Shown in pieces: positions 23,818 to 32,992 of a DNA stretch of 64,000 bases (positions within the stretch are counted from its first letter, which is position 1; each line of letters opens with the position of its first letter). The notes under the pieces were generated by a model that saw nothing but the letters and a program-made list of their open reading frames with translations, was not told the DNA's origin and did no database searches. Position numbers and translations under genes: made by a program. This stretch comes from Deltaproteobacteria bacterium (lineage in GTDB: Bacteria; Desulfobacterota; Desulfobacteria; Desulfobacterales; UBA5852). The stretch lies in NCBI GenBank assembly GCA_020444045.1, contig JAHLLS010000004.1:216485-280484 (forward strand), read 5' to 3'.

Positions 23818-24555
23818 TTGCTCGTCATCAAGAACCTGACCAAACGTTTTAACGGGCAGCAGATTGTCGAAGGGTTTGACCTGACGGTTCCTTTGAACGG
23901 TTTTACGGTGCTGATCGGTCCTTCCGGGTGCGGCAAGAGTACGCTCTTCGATCTACTGATGGGCATTGTTCCGATGGATCAGGGGGATCTCTCCTGGCGA
24001 GGGCAAACCGTTGTGGCACTGCCGAAGCTGGCGGCTTATATGCAGCAAAGCGATCTCCTGCTGCCCTGGCTCACCCTGGAACGCAATGCCTGTCTGCCGG
24101 CTGACGTGGCCGGTGTTCCCGCCAAACAAAGTGCGGCCCGCGTCGGGGCGCTTTTTGTCACACTTGGCCTCGAGGGTTTCGCACATTACCTCCCATCGAT
24201 GGTCTCGGGAGGAATGCGTCAGCGCTGCGCCCTGGCCCGCACCTTGATGTTTGGGCGGGATCTGGTCCTGCTGGACGAACCATTATCGTCCCTGGACGCC
24301 ATCACCCGGCGCCAACTCCAGGCCTACCTGCTGCTGCTGCAAACCGAATTTAAAAAGAGTATTCTCATGGTGACCCACGATGTGGAGGAAGCGTTGCTGC
24401 TGGCGGACGATTTGCTGGTGCTGACAGCGGCCCCCATGCGCATCTGTGAGCGCTTCCGGCTGGATATGCCCAAGCCGCGCGACATAACGGATCGCTCCTT
24501 CCTGGAGATCAAATCCCGCGTGCTGGCACGTTTGGAAAAGGAGGCCAGTTGGTGA
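23818..24555 (+). CDS. thiZ: ThiZ-type ABC transporter ATP-binding protein (HMP-precursor uptake)
   Basis: 245-residue ABC ATPase of the nitrate/taurine/ThiZ group: Walker A GPSGCGKST, Q-loop YMQQSDLLLPWL, signature VSGGMRQRCALAR, Walker B LVLLDEPLSSLDA, switch VTHDVEEAL. The TTG at 23818 (LLVIKNLTKRF) follows GAGG by 8 bases and is the only fitting start. It is first in a TPP-riboswitch operon with a permease and a NMT1-type binding protein, which marks it as importer of a thiamine pyrimidine precursor (ThiXYZ). Confidence 0.9.
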   Translation: MLVIKNLTKRFNGQQIVEGFDLTVPLNGFTVLIGPSGCGKSTLFDLLMGIVPMDQGDLSWRGQTVVALPKLAAYMQQSDLLLPWLTLERNACLPADVAGVPAKQSAARVGALFVTLGLEGFAHYLPSMVSGGMRQRCALARTLMFGRDLVLLDEPLSSLDAITRRQLQAYLLLLQTEFKKSILMVTHDVEEALLLADDLLVLTAAPMRICERFRLDMPKPRDITDRSFLEIKSRVLARLEKEASW

Positions 24556-25307
24556 AGCGTTCCACTCTTTTACCCCTGGCGCTGTTTCTGGTGGTTCTCA
24601 TGGCCTGGGAAGCCTTTTGCAGGTTAGGCGGCATTCCCGATTATATCCTGCCGCCGCCGACCCGGATCCTGAGGGTTGCCCTGGGTGACGCCGCGATTTT
24701 ATGGCCGCATGCCGGCATAACGCTGGTGGAAATCCTGGCCGGCATTGCATTGGCCTTGGCGGTCGCGATACCACTGGCTGTTGGCATGCATGCCCAGCCG
24801 GCGGTTGAACGGGCGCTGGCGCCGTTTCTGATCGCCTCCCAGGCGGTGCCGGTGTTTGCGCTGGCGCCGCTTCTGGTGGTCTGGTTGGGATATGGCCTGG
24901 CCAGCAAGGTGCTGATGGCGGGGGTGATTATTTTTTTCCCGATCACGGTGAGTCTGCTGGAAGGCTTTAAAAGTTGTGATCGGAACTACCGGGTCCTGTT
25001 CCAACTGATGGGGGCCAGCAAGCTGCAGGCCCTGCGAAAGCTCTACTGGCCCTGGGCCTTGCCCTATTTTTTTGCCGGTCTGAAAGTCGGCGTTTCGGTG
25101 GCGACGATCGGGGCCGTCATCGGCGAGTGGGTGGGCGCCCAGCAGGGCTTGGGGTATCTCATGATCCAGGCCAATGCGCGGCTTAAAGTCGACCTGGTGT
25201 TCGCGGCCATTTTATGGCTGTCGCTCATGGGCGTGGGGCTCTGGGCGCTGGTGGGGATCATCGAGAAGCGCTGTCTTTGGTGGAAGTCTGCGTCGGATAT
25301 GGAATAG
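24552..25307 (+). CDS. thiX: ThiX-type ABC transporter permease
   Basis: 251-residue inner-membrane permease with about six helices and the EAA loop segment (LFQLMGASKLQALRKLYWPW) that contacts the ATPase. Typical family motifs are YILPPPTRIL and GAVIGEWVGAQQGLGYLM. The GTG at 24552 overlaps the thiZ stop (GTGA) and lies 7 bases after AAAAGGAGG; a TTG at 24549 is less well spaced. It is the membrane channel of the riboswitch-controlled thiamine-precursor importer. Confidence 0.9.
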   Translation: MKRSTLLPLALFLVVLMAWEAFCRLGGIPDYILPPPTRILRVALGDAAILWPHAGITLVEILAGIALALAVAIPLAVGMHAQPAVERALAPFLIASQAVPVFALAPLLVVWLGYGLASKVLMAGVIIFFPITVSLLEGFKSCDRNYRVLFQLMGASKLQALRKLYWPWALPYFFAGLKVGVSVATIGAVIGEWVGAQQGLGYLMIQANARLKVDLVFAAILWLSLMGVGLWALVGIIEKRCLWWKSASDME

Positions 25308-25406
25308 ATGCGTGTCGGTATATTTTTAGGAGAGATTTTCTCCTCTTTGGTTCGGTGAATTATTCCTAATTGGCTAGGATGGTTTCATAGATCGGGAGTA
25401 TGCGCA

Positions 25407-26339
25407 ATGAAGAAATTCCTGCTGGTGTTGGTGTTTATCGTCGGTTTGATGATGAGTGGTCCCGGGGCGATGGCTCAGGAAATCATTTTGATGCTGGACT
25501 GGTTTCCCAATGTCGATCATCTGCCCATCTATGTGGCCCAGGAAAAGGGTTATTTTGCCGCGGAGGGGATTCAGGTGAAAATTCTGAGCCCCTCGGATAC
25601 GTCCGATGCCCTGAAACTGGCGGTGGCGGGAAAGGTGGATGTGGCGGTTTCCTATGAACCGCAGACCATCATTGCGGCCTCGGAAGGGTTGCCGGTGCGG
25701 GTGGCCGGACGCCTGGTGGCGCATCCCTTGACGACGCTGCTGTTTCTGAAAGAAAAGGGCTATTCTTCGCCCTCGGCGCTAAGCGGCAAAACAATCGGCT
25801 ACACCGTACCGGGTCTGATGGACATTCTCCTGCAGGCCTTTGCCAAGATCAACGGCATTGACGACTACACCGCCGTCAACGTGGGGTTCAACATCGTGCC
25901 GGCCCTGACGTCCGGTCAGGTGGATGCGGTCATGGGACCGTTTAAAACCTATGAGACCGTGACCATGGCCGCCAAAGGCATCGAGGCGGCCTATTTCGAA
26001 TTGGAGCGTTGGGGAATCCCGGACTACGATGAACTGATTTTCATCTGTGGGGCGGAGACGCGGGCGAAGAAGTCGGATGCGGTTGAGGCGTTCATGCGGG
26101 CCGTGGCGCGCGGCCTGGAAGATGTCCACAATCAGCCGGAAGCGGCCTTGCAAGCTTATTTCAAGGCGGTCCCCGATGTGGATCAGGCCATCGAACGGGC
26201 GGCCTTCGAGCGGACGCGCCCCTATTTCGCCCAAACCCAGGTCATCGATCAGGAGCGCTGGCAGACCTTTGCGGACTTTGCCTTAGAGCACGGCCTGATT
26301 GACCACCCGGTAAATGTTGTGACCCTGCTGGCGCCTTGA
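25407..26339 (+). CDS. thiY: ThiY-type periplasmic substrate-binding protein
   Basis: 310-residue NMT1/THI5-like binding protein. Signal peptide MKKFLLVLVFIVGLMMSGPG is followed by AMA and cleavage before QE (about residue 24). The mature protein starts with the family pattern IILMLDWFPNVDHLPIYVA and GYFAAEGIQVKI. It should bind a pyrimidine precursor of thiamine (formylaminopyrimidine-like) in the periplasm. It follows thiX by about 100 bases in the same riboswitch operon. It converges on the ThiE-ThiL fusion gene; a hairpin at 26349-26393 lies between them. Confidence 0.88.
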   Translation: MKKFLLVLVFIVGLMMSGPGAMAQEIILMLDWFPNVDHLPIYVAQEKGYFAAEGIQVKILSPSDTSDALKLAVAGKVDVAVSYEPQTIIAASEGLPVRVAGRLVAHPLTTLLFLKEKGYSSPSALSGKTIGYTVPGLMDILLQAFAKINGIDDYTAVNVGFNIVPALTSGQVDAVMGPFKTYETVTMAAKGIEAAYFELERWGIPDYDELIFICGAETRAKKSDAVEAFMRAVARGLEDVHNQPEAALQAYFKAVPDVDQAIERAAFERTRPYFAQTQVIDQERWQTFADFALEHGLIDHPVNVVTLLAP

Positions 26340-26348
26340 CCCCAAGGC

Positions 26349-26393
26349 CGGCGACCACAGTGCGCAAGGCGAGCGGGTCAGGTGTGGTGGCCG
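26349..26393. terminator. Hairpin between convergent thiY and thiE-thiL
   Basis: cggcgaccaca (26349-26359) pairs with tgtggtggccg (26383-26393) with one mismatch, spanning the thiE-thiL stop codon. There is no U-tract, so termination is uncertain. Confidence 0.4.
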
Positions 26394-27985
26394 TGCTGAA
26401 AGGAGAAAAGACCCTCCGGCACATTGCGCAGGGGAGCGCCGTTGAAAGTTTGGCAGCGACCGACTTGGCAAGCCTCGGGCAGCAGTTGGGCTATCGCTGT
26501 AAACTGGTCATCCGGACAGGTAAAAAGAAGTTCATAGTCTTCACCGCCGATGAGAACCATTTCCTCGGGCGACAGCCGGCCGTCGTCGCAGAAAGCGCGC
26601 AGGTCGGGATGGCGCGCGGCCGTGGATGGATCCAGCGCAATGGTTACCGTCGAGGCCCGGGCAATGTGGGTGGCATCGCCGGCCAAACCGTCACTGATGT
26701 CCATGGCGCATTGCACACCGTGCGCGGCCAGAACGGCAGCGGCGTCAAAACGCGCTCGGGGCTGCAGAAAGCGCCGCACCAGATCCGGAAACCGCTCGTC
26801 GCCCCGCTGGAGCGCCAGCAGCCCGCAGCGGGCCAGGCCCAGCGGACCGGTCGTGAAGAGACCGTCTCCGGGGCGGGCTGCGCTGCGACGCGGGAAACAA
26901 CTGCGCTGCCCCTCCCCAATGGCGAAGAGATCCAGTGAGAGTCGCTCGGCCCGGGCGATATTGCCGCCGCCCAAGCGACAGGCGTGCCGTTCCAATGCCT
27001 TGTAGAGACCGCGGTAGATGCGGCTGATGGTGGTTTCGGATATCGCGGCGGGCAACCCCAGATTGACAAACAGGCTGACCGGCCGGGCGTAGGAAGCGGC
27101 CAGATCGCTTAGGGTCACTTCCACGGCCCGTGCTCCGATGGTTTCGGGAGACAGCCAGGCCGCCTGGAAATGGGTGCCTTCCCGCTGGGTGTCGGTGGTG
27201 ATGACCGGGAAGTCCAACGGCGCCAACCCGGCCGCATCATCGCCAGGGGGGATCAGCCGGTCATCCTGCGACGCTTCACGGGGCGCGGCATCGGTCAGGA
27301 CGCGGATCAGGTCGAATTCATCCTGCCAGCCGTCCTCGAGGGAATGGCGCGTCTCACAGCCGCAGGCCCTGCCTAGTTGGGCGGCTGCCGCGACCGGATC
27401 GGCGGCCCGGGACACGGCGCTGATGACGGCCACACCGGCGGCGCCCGCCTGGAGACAATCACCGGCCCGCGCGGCGGTGATGCCGCCGATGGCCACCACC
27501 GGCAGTTCTGTCCTTGTGACGATTTCCTGCAGGCCGCTGATTCCCCTGACCGCTTTGGCATCGGCCTTGGTGCCCGTGGCATATACCGGACCGCTGCCCA
27601 CGTAATCGCATGGCACCAGGTCGGTCCGGTCCAGTTCGTCCAGCGTGGAGATGGAGATGCCGATGAGGGCGGCCGGCCCTAAAATCGCGCGGGCTTCCCG
27701 CGGATTGCCATCCTCTTGCCCCAGATGCACCCCGTCGGCCTCGATCGCCTTGGCCAGTAACACATTGTCATTAACCACCAACGGCACACCGTTGGTGCGG
27801 CACAGATCGCGAATGCGGCGCAGTTCTTCGAAGTCGCTCAGTTGAAATTTTTTGTGGCGGTACTGTACGAAACTGGCGCCGCCCTGCAGCGCGGCGCGCA
27901 CCTGATCCAGTGCGGAGAGGTCCGGCGCCTGGTGGTCGGTAATGAAGTAAAAACGCAGCGCGCGGGTCAATCGTGACGGATGCAT
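26378..27985 (-). CDS. thiE-thiL: Bifunctional thiamine-phosphate synthase / thiamine-monophosphate kinase (ThiE-ThiL fusion)
   Basis: 535 residues. Residues about 1-210 are ThiE (TIM barrel: YFITDHQ, FVQYRHKK, LVVNDNVLLAKAIEADGVHLGQED, GSGPVYATGTK, VVAIGGI), which joins HMP-PP and thiazole phosphate. Residues about 225-535 are ThiL: DEFDLIRVL, the ATP/Mg loop PPGDDAAG, TTDTQREGTHF, TLSDLAA, MDISDGLAGD, GGEDYELLF. ThiL phosphorylates TMP to TPP. The fusion joins the last two steps of cofactor synthesis. It lies 5 bases after an HD-domain gene. No riboswitch lies directly in front. Confidence 0.92.
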   Translation of the reverse strand: MHPSRLTRALRFYFITDHQAPDLSALDQVRAALQGGASFVQYRHKKFQLSDFEELRRIRDLCRTNGVPLVVNDNVLLAKAIEADGVHLGQEDGNPREARAILGPAALIGISISTLDELDRTDLVPCDYVGSGPVYATGTKADAKAVRGISGLQEIVTRTELPVVAIGGITAARAGDCLQAGAAGVAVISAVSRAADPVAAAAQLGRACGCETRHSLEDGWQDEFDLIRVLTDAAPREASQDDRLIPPGDDAAGLAPLDFPVITTDTQREGTHFQAAWLSPETIGARAVEVTLSDLAASYARPVSLFVNLGLPAAISETTISRIYRGLYKALERHACRLGGGNIARAERLSLDLFAIGEGQRSCFPRRSAARPGDGLFTTGPLGLARCGLLALQRGDERFPDLVRRFLQPRARFDAAAVLAAHGVQCAMDISDGLAGDATHIARASTVTIALDPSTAARHPDLRAFCDDGRLSPEEMVLIGGEDYELLFTCPDDQFTAIAQLLPEACQVGRCQTFNGAPLRNVPEGLFSFQHGHHT

Positions 27986-27990
27986 AGGCC

Positions 27991-28578
27991 TTACCCTGTG
28001 TGATCGGACGGTGACGGCCGCCGGCCGCCGTTTTCGAATCGTCGGACCCAGGCCTGAAACTTTTGGACGGGTGGCTCGCCGTAACGCCGGAGCATGGCCA
28101 CGATCTCGAACGTGGTGCGTGCGGTCTGGTTTTGGCGGTCATTCTTGGAATAGAATTTGTCGGCGTAGCAGATAATTTCTTCTTCGATGGTCAGGGGGCG
28201 CATGTCCCGAATCGGCAGGGGCAGTTTCTGGCGCTGAATATCCCCGGCACTGAGCCCGACCCCGACGTGCCGTTCGCACACCAGGGCATGCCGGTCGAGA
28301 CCCCGGCCTTCCAGTAATTCCCGGCCCAGTGTGCCGTGGCAGATATACGGATGATCCCCATGACAGCCCAGGGATGGGGTGTTAGTCATGAAAATGCCGA
28401 TATCGTGCAGCATGGCCGCTTCGTGCAGGAAGGTTTCATCGATCCCATCGGATGCAAGATGCGCCGCCACGGCCAGCGCTTTAGCGGCCACCTGGTCACC
28501 GTGGCGCACCAGCATGTCGTAGGCGGCCGATCCGGGCCGGTAGTAATTACCGATGATGTGAAGGGGGTCAACGTTCAC
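27991..28578 (-). CDS. HD-domain phosphohydrolase-like protein
   Basis: 195-residue HD-superfamily protein. Metal ligands are visible as H35-like ALAVAAHLAS, the HD pair in HEAAMLHDIGIFMT, CHGDHPYICHG and the late ADKFYSKND. Such proteins hydrolyse phosphoesters or nucleotides; the substrate is not evident. The ATG at 28578 starts MNVDPLHIIG. It is immediately upstream of the thiE-thiL fusion (5-base gap), so it could act on a thiamine phosphate, but that is inference from position alone. Confidence 0.8.
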   Translation of the reverse strand: MNVDPLHIIGNYYRPGSAAYDMLVRHGDQVAAKALAVAAHLASDGIDETFLHEAAMLHDIGIFMTNTPSLGCHGDHPYICHGTLGRELLEGRGLDRHALVCERHVGVGLSAGDIQRQKLPLPIRDMRPLTIEEEIICYADKFYSKNDRQNQTARTTFEIVAMLRRYGEPPVQKFQAWVRRFENGGRRPSPSDHTG

Positions 28579-28624
28579 GGCACTGATTTCCGTTGGGTTC
28601 GAGAATAAAAGATTCAGATGCCTC

Positions 28625-29732
28625 TTATCGCGCGGACTGACGCTTCGACAGCAGCCATCCTTCGATAAAGGGGTCTAACCCGCCGTCCAGGACCTCGTTG
28701 ACGTTGCCGACGTCTTTGTTGAGGCGGTGGTCCTTGACCATTTGATAGGGGTGCAGCACATAGGAGCGGATCTGGCTGCCCCAGGCGATATCCGCCTTGT
28801 TATCGTGAATCTCCTGCAGGGCCTCGTCCTGTTTCAGCTTTTCGTGATCATAGAGACGGGCCTTCAACACTTTCATGGCCAGGTCCCGGTTGCGGTGCTG
28901 GGACTTCTCCTGCTGGCACTGGACCACGATGCCCGTGGGGTGATGCGTGATGCGAACGGCACTGCTGGTCTTGTTGACATGCTGCCCGCCGGCGCCGCTG
29001 GCCCGGAAGACATCGATGCGCAAGTCTTTTTCGTCGATATCGATATCGATTTCCTGGTCCAGTTCCGGATAGACAAAGACCGAGGCAAAGGAGGTGTGCC
29101 GTTTGCCACTGGCATTGAACGGCGAGATGCGCACTAACCGATGGACGCCTTGTTCCGCCTGGAGGTATCCGTAGGCGTTTTCACCTTCGGCGGTGAAGGT
29201 CACGCTCTTGATGCCGGCTTCGTCACCCGGCTGAAGGTCGATGATCTCCGACCGGTAGCCCTTGCGCTCGACCCAGCGGGCATACATGCGAAACAGCATT
29301 TCGGCCCAGTCCTGGGCTTCGGTCCCGCCGGCGCCGGCGTTGATGGAGACGATGGCATTGCAGTTGTCGTTTTCGCCGTCCAGCATGAGGGCCAACGAAA
29401 AGCGTTCAATGGTGTCACTGACGCCTTTAAGGGTCGCGCCGATTTCCGCAAGGGTGGCGTTATCCTCTTCCTCGATGGCCATCTCAAGCAGCATTTCGCT
29501 GTCTTCGATTTCGCGGGCGAGGGCGTGAAATTGGTCGATTTTGGCGGCGAGCCCGGTCCGTTCCCTCAACAGGGGCTTGGTCTGTTCCGGATTGTCCCAG
29601 AAGCCTTCCTTGGCAATGATGGATTCGAGTTCCTTGAGGCGGTCTTCCTTGGTGGAGAGGTCAAAGATAGTCCCGGATCTGGTGGAGGCGGTTGCGGACT
29701 TCATGGAGGGTTTGTTTGATTTCGGCAGACAT
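28625..29732 (-). CDS. prfB: Peptide chain release factor 2, with programmed +1 frameshift
   Basis: RF2 recognises UGA and UAA stops. The gene starts at ATG 29732 (MSAEIKQTLHEVRNRLHQIR) after AAAAGGAG. It reads 23 codons to CTT-TGA-C (CTT 29666-29664, TGA 29663-29661), where a +1 slip continues as LDLSTKEDRLKELE, giving 368 residues. A CGGGA, three bases before CTT, stands in for the internal Shine-Dalgarno but is weaker than in E. coli. The codon-recognition motif SPF (VRISPFNASGKRHTSF) and catalytic GGQ (ASGAGGQHVNKTSSAV) are intact. The unshifted downstream frame is open to 29767 but begins with non-RF2 sequence. Confidence 0.95.
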
Positions 29733-29885
29733 GGTTCAGCACTCCTTTTTTCAACGTTGATCATCACGCGCGCATGGCGGTTATCAATGGCACGCTTATC
29801 ATAGTGCAGGGGCGAGGATTCTTCAAGCCATTCTCGCCGGCCCCGGCAACCCGGGGAGATATCCCTTCAAGGCGGATCGGGTGGG

Positions 29886-31451
29886 TTACGCCTTGCGGCG
29901 GAAGCGCTGCAGCAGAGCCAGCCCGACGACCAACGCCAGACAGACGCGCGCAAAGGTATCCCCCGCGCGAACATAGAGGCTCCGCGTCTTCAGGCAGGCG
30001 ACGGGCTGGATGCGGGCCGCGCTTTCAAACAGGCGCGTGGTGTTTTCAATGCGCCCGGTGGGGTGAATGAAGCCGCTGATTCCCGTGTTGGTCGCCCGGA
30101 TCAGGCTGCGCCGGGTTTCGACGGCCCGGAAAACATATTGCACCAGATGCTGGTAGGGGGCGCTGGTGCGGCCGTACCAGGCATCGTTGGTCAGGTTGAC
30201 CAGCAGGTCGGCGCCATTATTGACGGCAGCCCGGGCCAGATTGGGGAAGATGCCGTCGTAGCAAATGAGGGGACCGATGCGGTGGCCGTTGTATTCCAGG
30301 ATGCCGCCGGGGGTGCCGGCATGAAAGTCGCCCACCTGGGCGACGATTTTTCCGAGGAAGGGCAACCATTTCTTAAACGGGACATATTCCCCAAAGGGCA
30401 CCAGGTGCGCCTTGTCGTAGCGGGCCAGAAGGTTGCCTTGGGGGTCGAGGAGGTAGGCACTGTTAAAGTAAGCGATGCCGTCATCGGATTTGCGGACTGC
30501 GGGGCTGCCGATGATATGCGCGCAGCCTGCGTTTTGGACACCCCGTTGAACCATGCGGGTCAGGGCCTGGTTCTGAAACAGGTAGAAAGGCGTGGCGGTT
30601 TCGGGCCAGACGATGAGATCGGGTTTTTGCGGTCCCAACTGACCGGAGAGCTTGATGTACTGTTTGGTGGAAGCGATCTGAAAGGCCGGGTCCCATTTCT
30701 CGGCCTGGGGGATGTTGCCCTGGGCCAGCCCCGCCGTCAGTTGGGGCGCTTCTGCGCTCAGTCGTTCGATTTGCCCCAGGCGGACATATCCGTAGATCAG
30801 GGTCGACGAGAGGCACAAGACGGCCAGAATCGTTCCCCGCCAGGCCAGCGGGTTGGGAATCGCCAGGCCCTGCCAGGTTTTCCCGGTACGGGACAGGATC
30901 AAGAAAAACAGGGCTATGTTGAACAGGACGATCAGTGCCGATAGGCCGTAGACCCCCCAGAGATCGGCACTCTGGATCAGGGTCAGCCATGTATACTGGG
31001 AATGGCCAAGATAACCCCAGGTAAAGCCGCTCAAGAGAAAGCTGCGCAGATATTCCAGGGCCGCCCAGAGCAGGGGGGCGATGATCAGGGCCCGCATGGG
31101 GGTGCGGCCGAGATAGACGATCAGGGTGCCGAAGATCGCCGTATAAAGGCCGATGTAGGTGCTGAAAAGGAGCAGAATGCCGATGGTCAGATAAATCGGG
31201 AGATGACCATAGGTGCTCATCGTATGGGACAACCAGTAGAGGAGACCAAGGGCGTGGACGAGGCCGCAAAGCCATCCCAGGCGGAAGCCGTCTTTGACCG
31301 AAATGTCCCGCAAGGCCAGCAACAGGGGGATCAAGGCCATCCAGGCAATCCAGAGCCACCCCGTGCGGGGAAAAGCGGCTGTCATCAGGACACCGGACAG
31401 AAGCGACAGAAACAATTTGGAGCGGTCGATGGAGCGATGGGTCATGGTCAT
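29886..31451 (-). CDS. lnt: Apolipoprotein [16 protein letters not shown]
   Basis: About 521 residues. Lnt adds the third acyl chain to lipoproteins in the inner membrane. Several N-terminal helices are followed by a periplasmic nitrilase-fold domain. The catalytic triad is visible as Glu in WPETATPFYL, Lys in YDKAHLVPFGEYVP and Cys in ICYDGIFP. Additional family pattern: NLTNDAWYGRTSAPYQH. The ATG at 31451 (MTMTHRSIDRSK) is taken as start. An ATG at 31493 after GCGAGG with a T-rich spacer is a fair alternative and would add 14 residues. It is downstream of nothing obvious and convergent to nothing; prfB follows 153 bases on. Confidence 0.92.
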   Translation of the reverse strand: MTMTHRSIDRSKLFLSLLSGVLMTAAFPRTGWLWIAWMALIPLLLALRDISVKDGFRLGWLCGLVHALGLLYWLSHTMSTYGHLPIYLTIGILLLFSTYIGLYTAIFGTLIVYLGRTPMRALIIAPLLWAALEYLRSFLLSGFTWGYLGHSQYTWLTLIQSADLWGVYGLSALIVLFNIALFFLILSRTGKTWQGLAIPNPLAWRGTILAVLCLSSTLIYGYVRLGQIERLSAEAPQLTAGLAQGNIPQAEKWDPAFQIASTKQYIKLSGQLGPQKPDLIVWPETATPFYLFQNQALTRMVQRGVQNAGCAHIIGSPAVRKSDDGIAYFNSAYLLDPQGNLLARYDKAHLVPFGEYVPFKKWLPFLGKIVAQVGDFHAGTPGGILEYNGHRIGPLICYDGIFPNLARAAVNNGADLLVNLTNDAWYGRTSAPYQHLVQYVFRAVETRRSLIRATNTGISGFIHPTGRIENTTRLFESAARIQPVACLKTRSLYVRAGDTFARVCLALVVGLALLQRFRRKA

Positions 31452-31758
31452 GTCGGCAAAGCGGTGCCCCCTTTGAGGCCGGTCTCCGGCCATAAAAAAA
31501 CCTCGCCCCGCAGGGAAGGTGATCTGGTTCGGATGTTGTCGCGGCGGTGGGATGACCGCGTGACACGGGACGGAATTATCCGGCAAGGATCCGCATCCTG
31601 TCAATTCTTTTTTGGGCGGGAGGCATGCTTGACGATAGTGGCTTGTTCAGTCCGAGGCCTGATCGTGGCTCATTTCCGCCAGGGGGTCGGCGGAGGGAGG
31701 ACGCCGGTCCGGGTGATCGCTGACGGACGGCGATCGCCCCGGTCGGAGTGAGCCGCCA

Positions 31759-31968
31759 TCAGCCGTCGCAACGGTCCAGTGTCAGGCGATGGCTGCTCCT
31801 GGCATTGGCAAAGAAACTGTCATGGTAGCATGCATCGCAGTATTGGATGTTATCGCTCGTTAACATTTCCTGAGGCGCTTTCATTTTTTTGCCGCAGATG
31901 CTGCACCGGCGGTTCGGAGTGCTGACCTTTGAAGACGAACGGTTTTCAACCATGTTTTTGGTCACCAT
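31759..31968 (-). CDS. Small CxxC zinc-ribbon-like protein
   Basis: 69 residues with CSICGKKMKAP and YCDACYHDSFF, two CxxC pairs about 21 residues apart, as in a zinc ribbon. The N-terminus is polar and Ser-rich. The ATG at 31968 is preceded by an excellent AAGGAGG, which makes a real gene likely. Function is unknown. It stands alone between lnt and an AT-rich intergenic region that probably holds its promoter. Confidence 0.75.
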   Translation of the reverse strand: MVTKNMVENRSSSKVSTPNRRCSICGKKMKAPQEMLTSDNIQYCDACYHDSFFANARSSHRLTLDRCDG

Positions 31969-32323
31969 GATGTCCCTCCTTGAATCTATTGGTCCAATGA
32001 ATACCTATCAATAAATATGCCAGGAGGAAGATCTCATGGAAAATGAATAAAAATGTTGTAATATCAAAAGTATAGGGTAGTATTGCAGTGATATGGCTTT
32101 ATTAAAATATGACACTATTGTAGTTAAGTCAGTGCTTTTGATCCAAAAATGTAATTTTTAACACGCTGCAGGGCGGCAGCTGAAAAGAAAAGGTTGCAGC
32201 CGGCCCCATATTGGGGCAAAGATTCCAATCGTTGGTATTGCTCCCCGATAGGATGGGTAGCATCGGATGGCATTACCCCTGATCGTGGCCTTTTCAAGGA
32301 CTCGGGTGAAGAGGGAGGTCTCT
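31969..32323. other. AT-rich intergenic region with divergent promoters
   Basis: About 355 bases without a gene, strongly AT-rich between 31980 and 32160. It should contain promoters for the leftward zinc-ribbon gene and the rightward ACT-domain gene. No canonical -35/-10 pair with proper spacing was settled by eye. Confidence 0.45.
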
Positions 32324-32752
32324 ATGCGCATACGGCAGGTTTCCGTATTTATGGAGAAAGCACTGGCGCGTTTCCGGGAAGTTACAGAATTGTTTCACGA
32401 CGCCGGCATTAACATTCGGGCACATTCGCTGGTGGGGCACAGTGACACGCCCTATAAAATTCTGCGCATGATCGTGGATGATACCCAAGCAGCGGTGACG
32501 GTGCTGAAAAACCGTGGTCTCAGCGTCAAGGTCGAAGACGTCCTGGCCGTCGAAGTGGATCACCGTGCCGGAGGGCTTTATCGTATTCTGGAGATCCTGG
32601 ACGCCGAAGGGCTCGAACTCCGCTACACGTATGCCGCTGCTCACGACGTATGTGAAAAAGCGGCCATGGTGTTGAGCTTTGATGATTTGGATCGGGCGAT
32701 CAAGGTGCTGACCGACCAGGGGGCCCCCCTGATTGCCTCCGAGCAGTTTTAG
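32324..32752 (+). CDS. Tandem ACT-domain protein
   Basis: 142-residue protein made of two ACT-like modules and no catalytic domain. Module 1 starts MRIRQVSVFMEKALARFREV and includes HDAGINIRAHSLVGHSDT. Module 2 has HRAGGLYRILEILDAEGLELRYTYAA, with the typical ligand-loop pattern. Free ACT proteins bind amino acids and act as allosteric sensors. The ATG at 32324 follows GAGGGAGG; an in-frame codon at 32267 is unlikely. It is monocistronic, with hairpins downstream. The ligand is not predictable. Confidence 0.85.
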   Translation: MRIRQVSVFMEKALARFREVTELFHDAGINIRAHSLVGHSDTPYKILRMIVDDTQAAVTVLKNRGLSVKVEDVLAVEVDHRAGGLYRILEILDAEGLELRYTYAAAHDVCEKAAMVLSFDDLDRAIKVLTDQGAPLIASEQF

Positions 32753-32866
32753 GGCTCGCGCAGAAATAACGTCATCTTTCAGGCGCCCATGCATCCCGTC
32801 GGTCTGCGTTGCGCGAACCCTGAGCGTTCGGCCGAGAGGGTCACCGCCGGGCGCATCAAATGAAAA

Positions 32867-32893
32867 GGGGCGGTCGTTGGTGGCGACCGCCCC
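32867..32893. terminator. GC-rich hairpin after the ACT gene
   Basis: ggggcggtcg (32867-32876) pairs perfectly with cgaccgcccc (32884-32893), with a 7-base loop. On the minus strand it is followed by TTTT; on the plus strand there is no U-tract. Terminator function for the ACT gene is plausible but not certain. Confidence 0.5.
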
Positions 32894-32917
32894 AGATTCA
32901 AGGAGGTTGGAAAAGGA

Positions 32918-32949
32918 CTGTTCAAGCGTTCTGGCAAACGCTTAAACAG
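32918..32949. repeat. 13-bp inverted repeat
   Basis: ctgttcaagcgtt (32918-32930) and aacgcttaaacag (32937-32949) pair with one wobble and a 6-base loop. It lies 44 bases before the next gene and could be an operator or terminator without U-tract. Confidence 0.5.
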
Positions 32950-32992
32950 TGTATCGTCCATAACCGTAACGAGCTTTAGCTATTTTTTTAAA

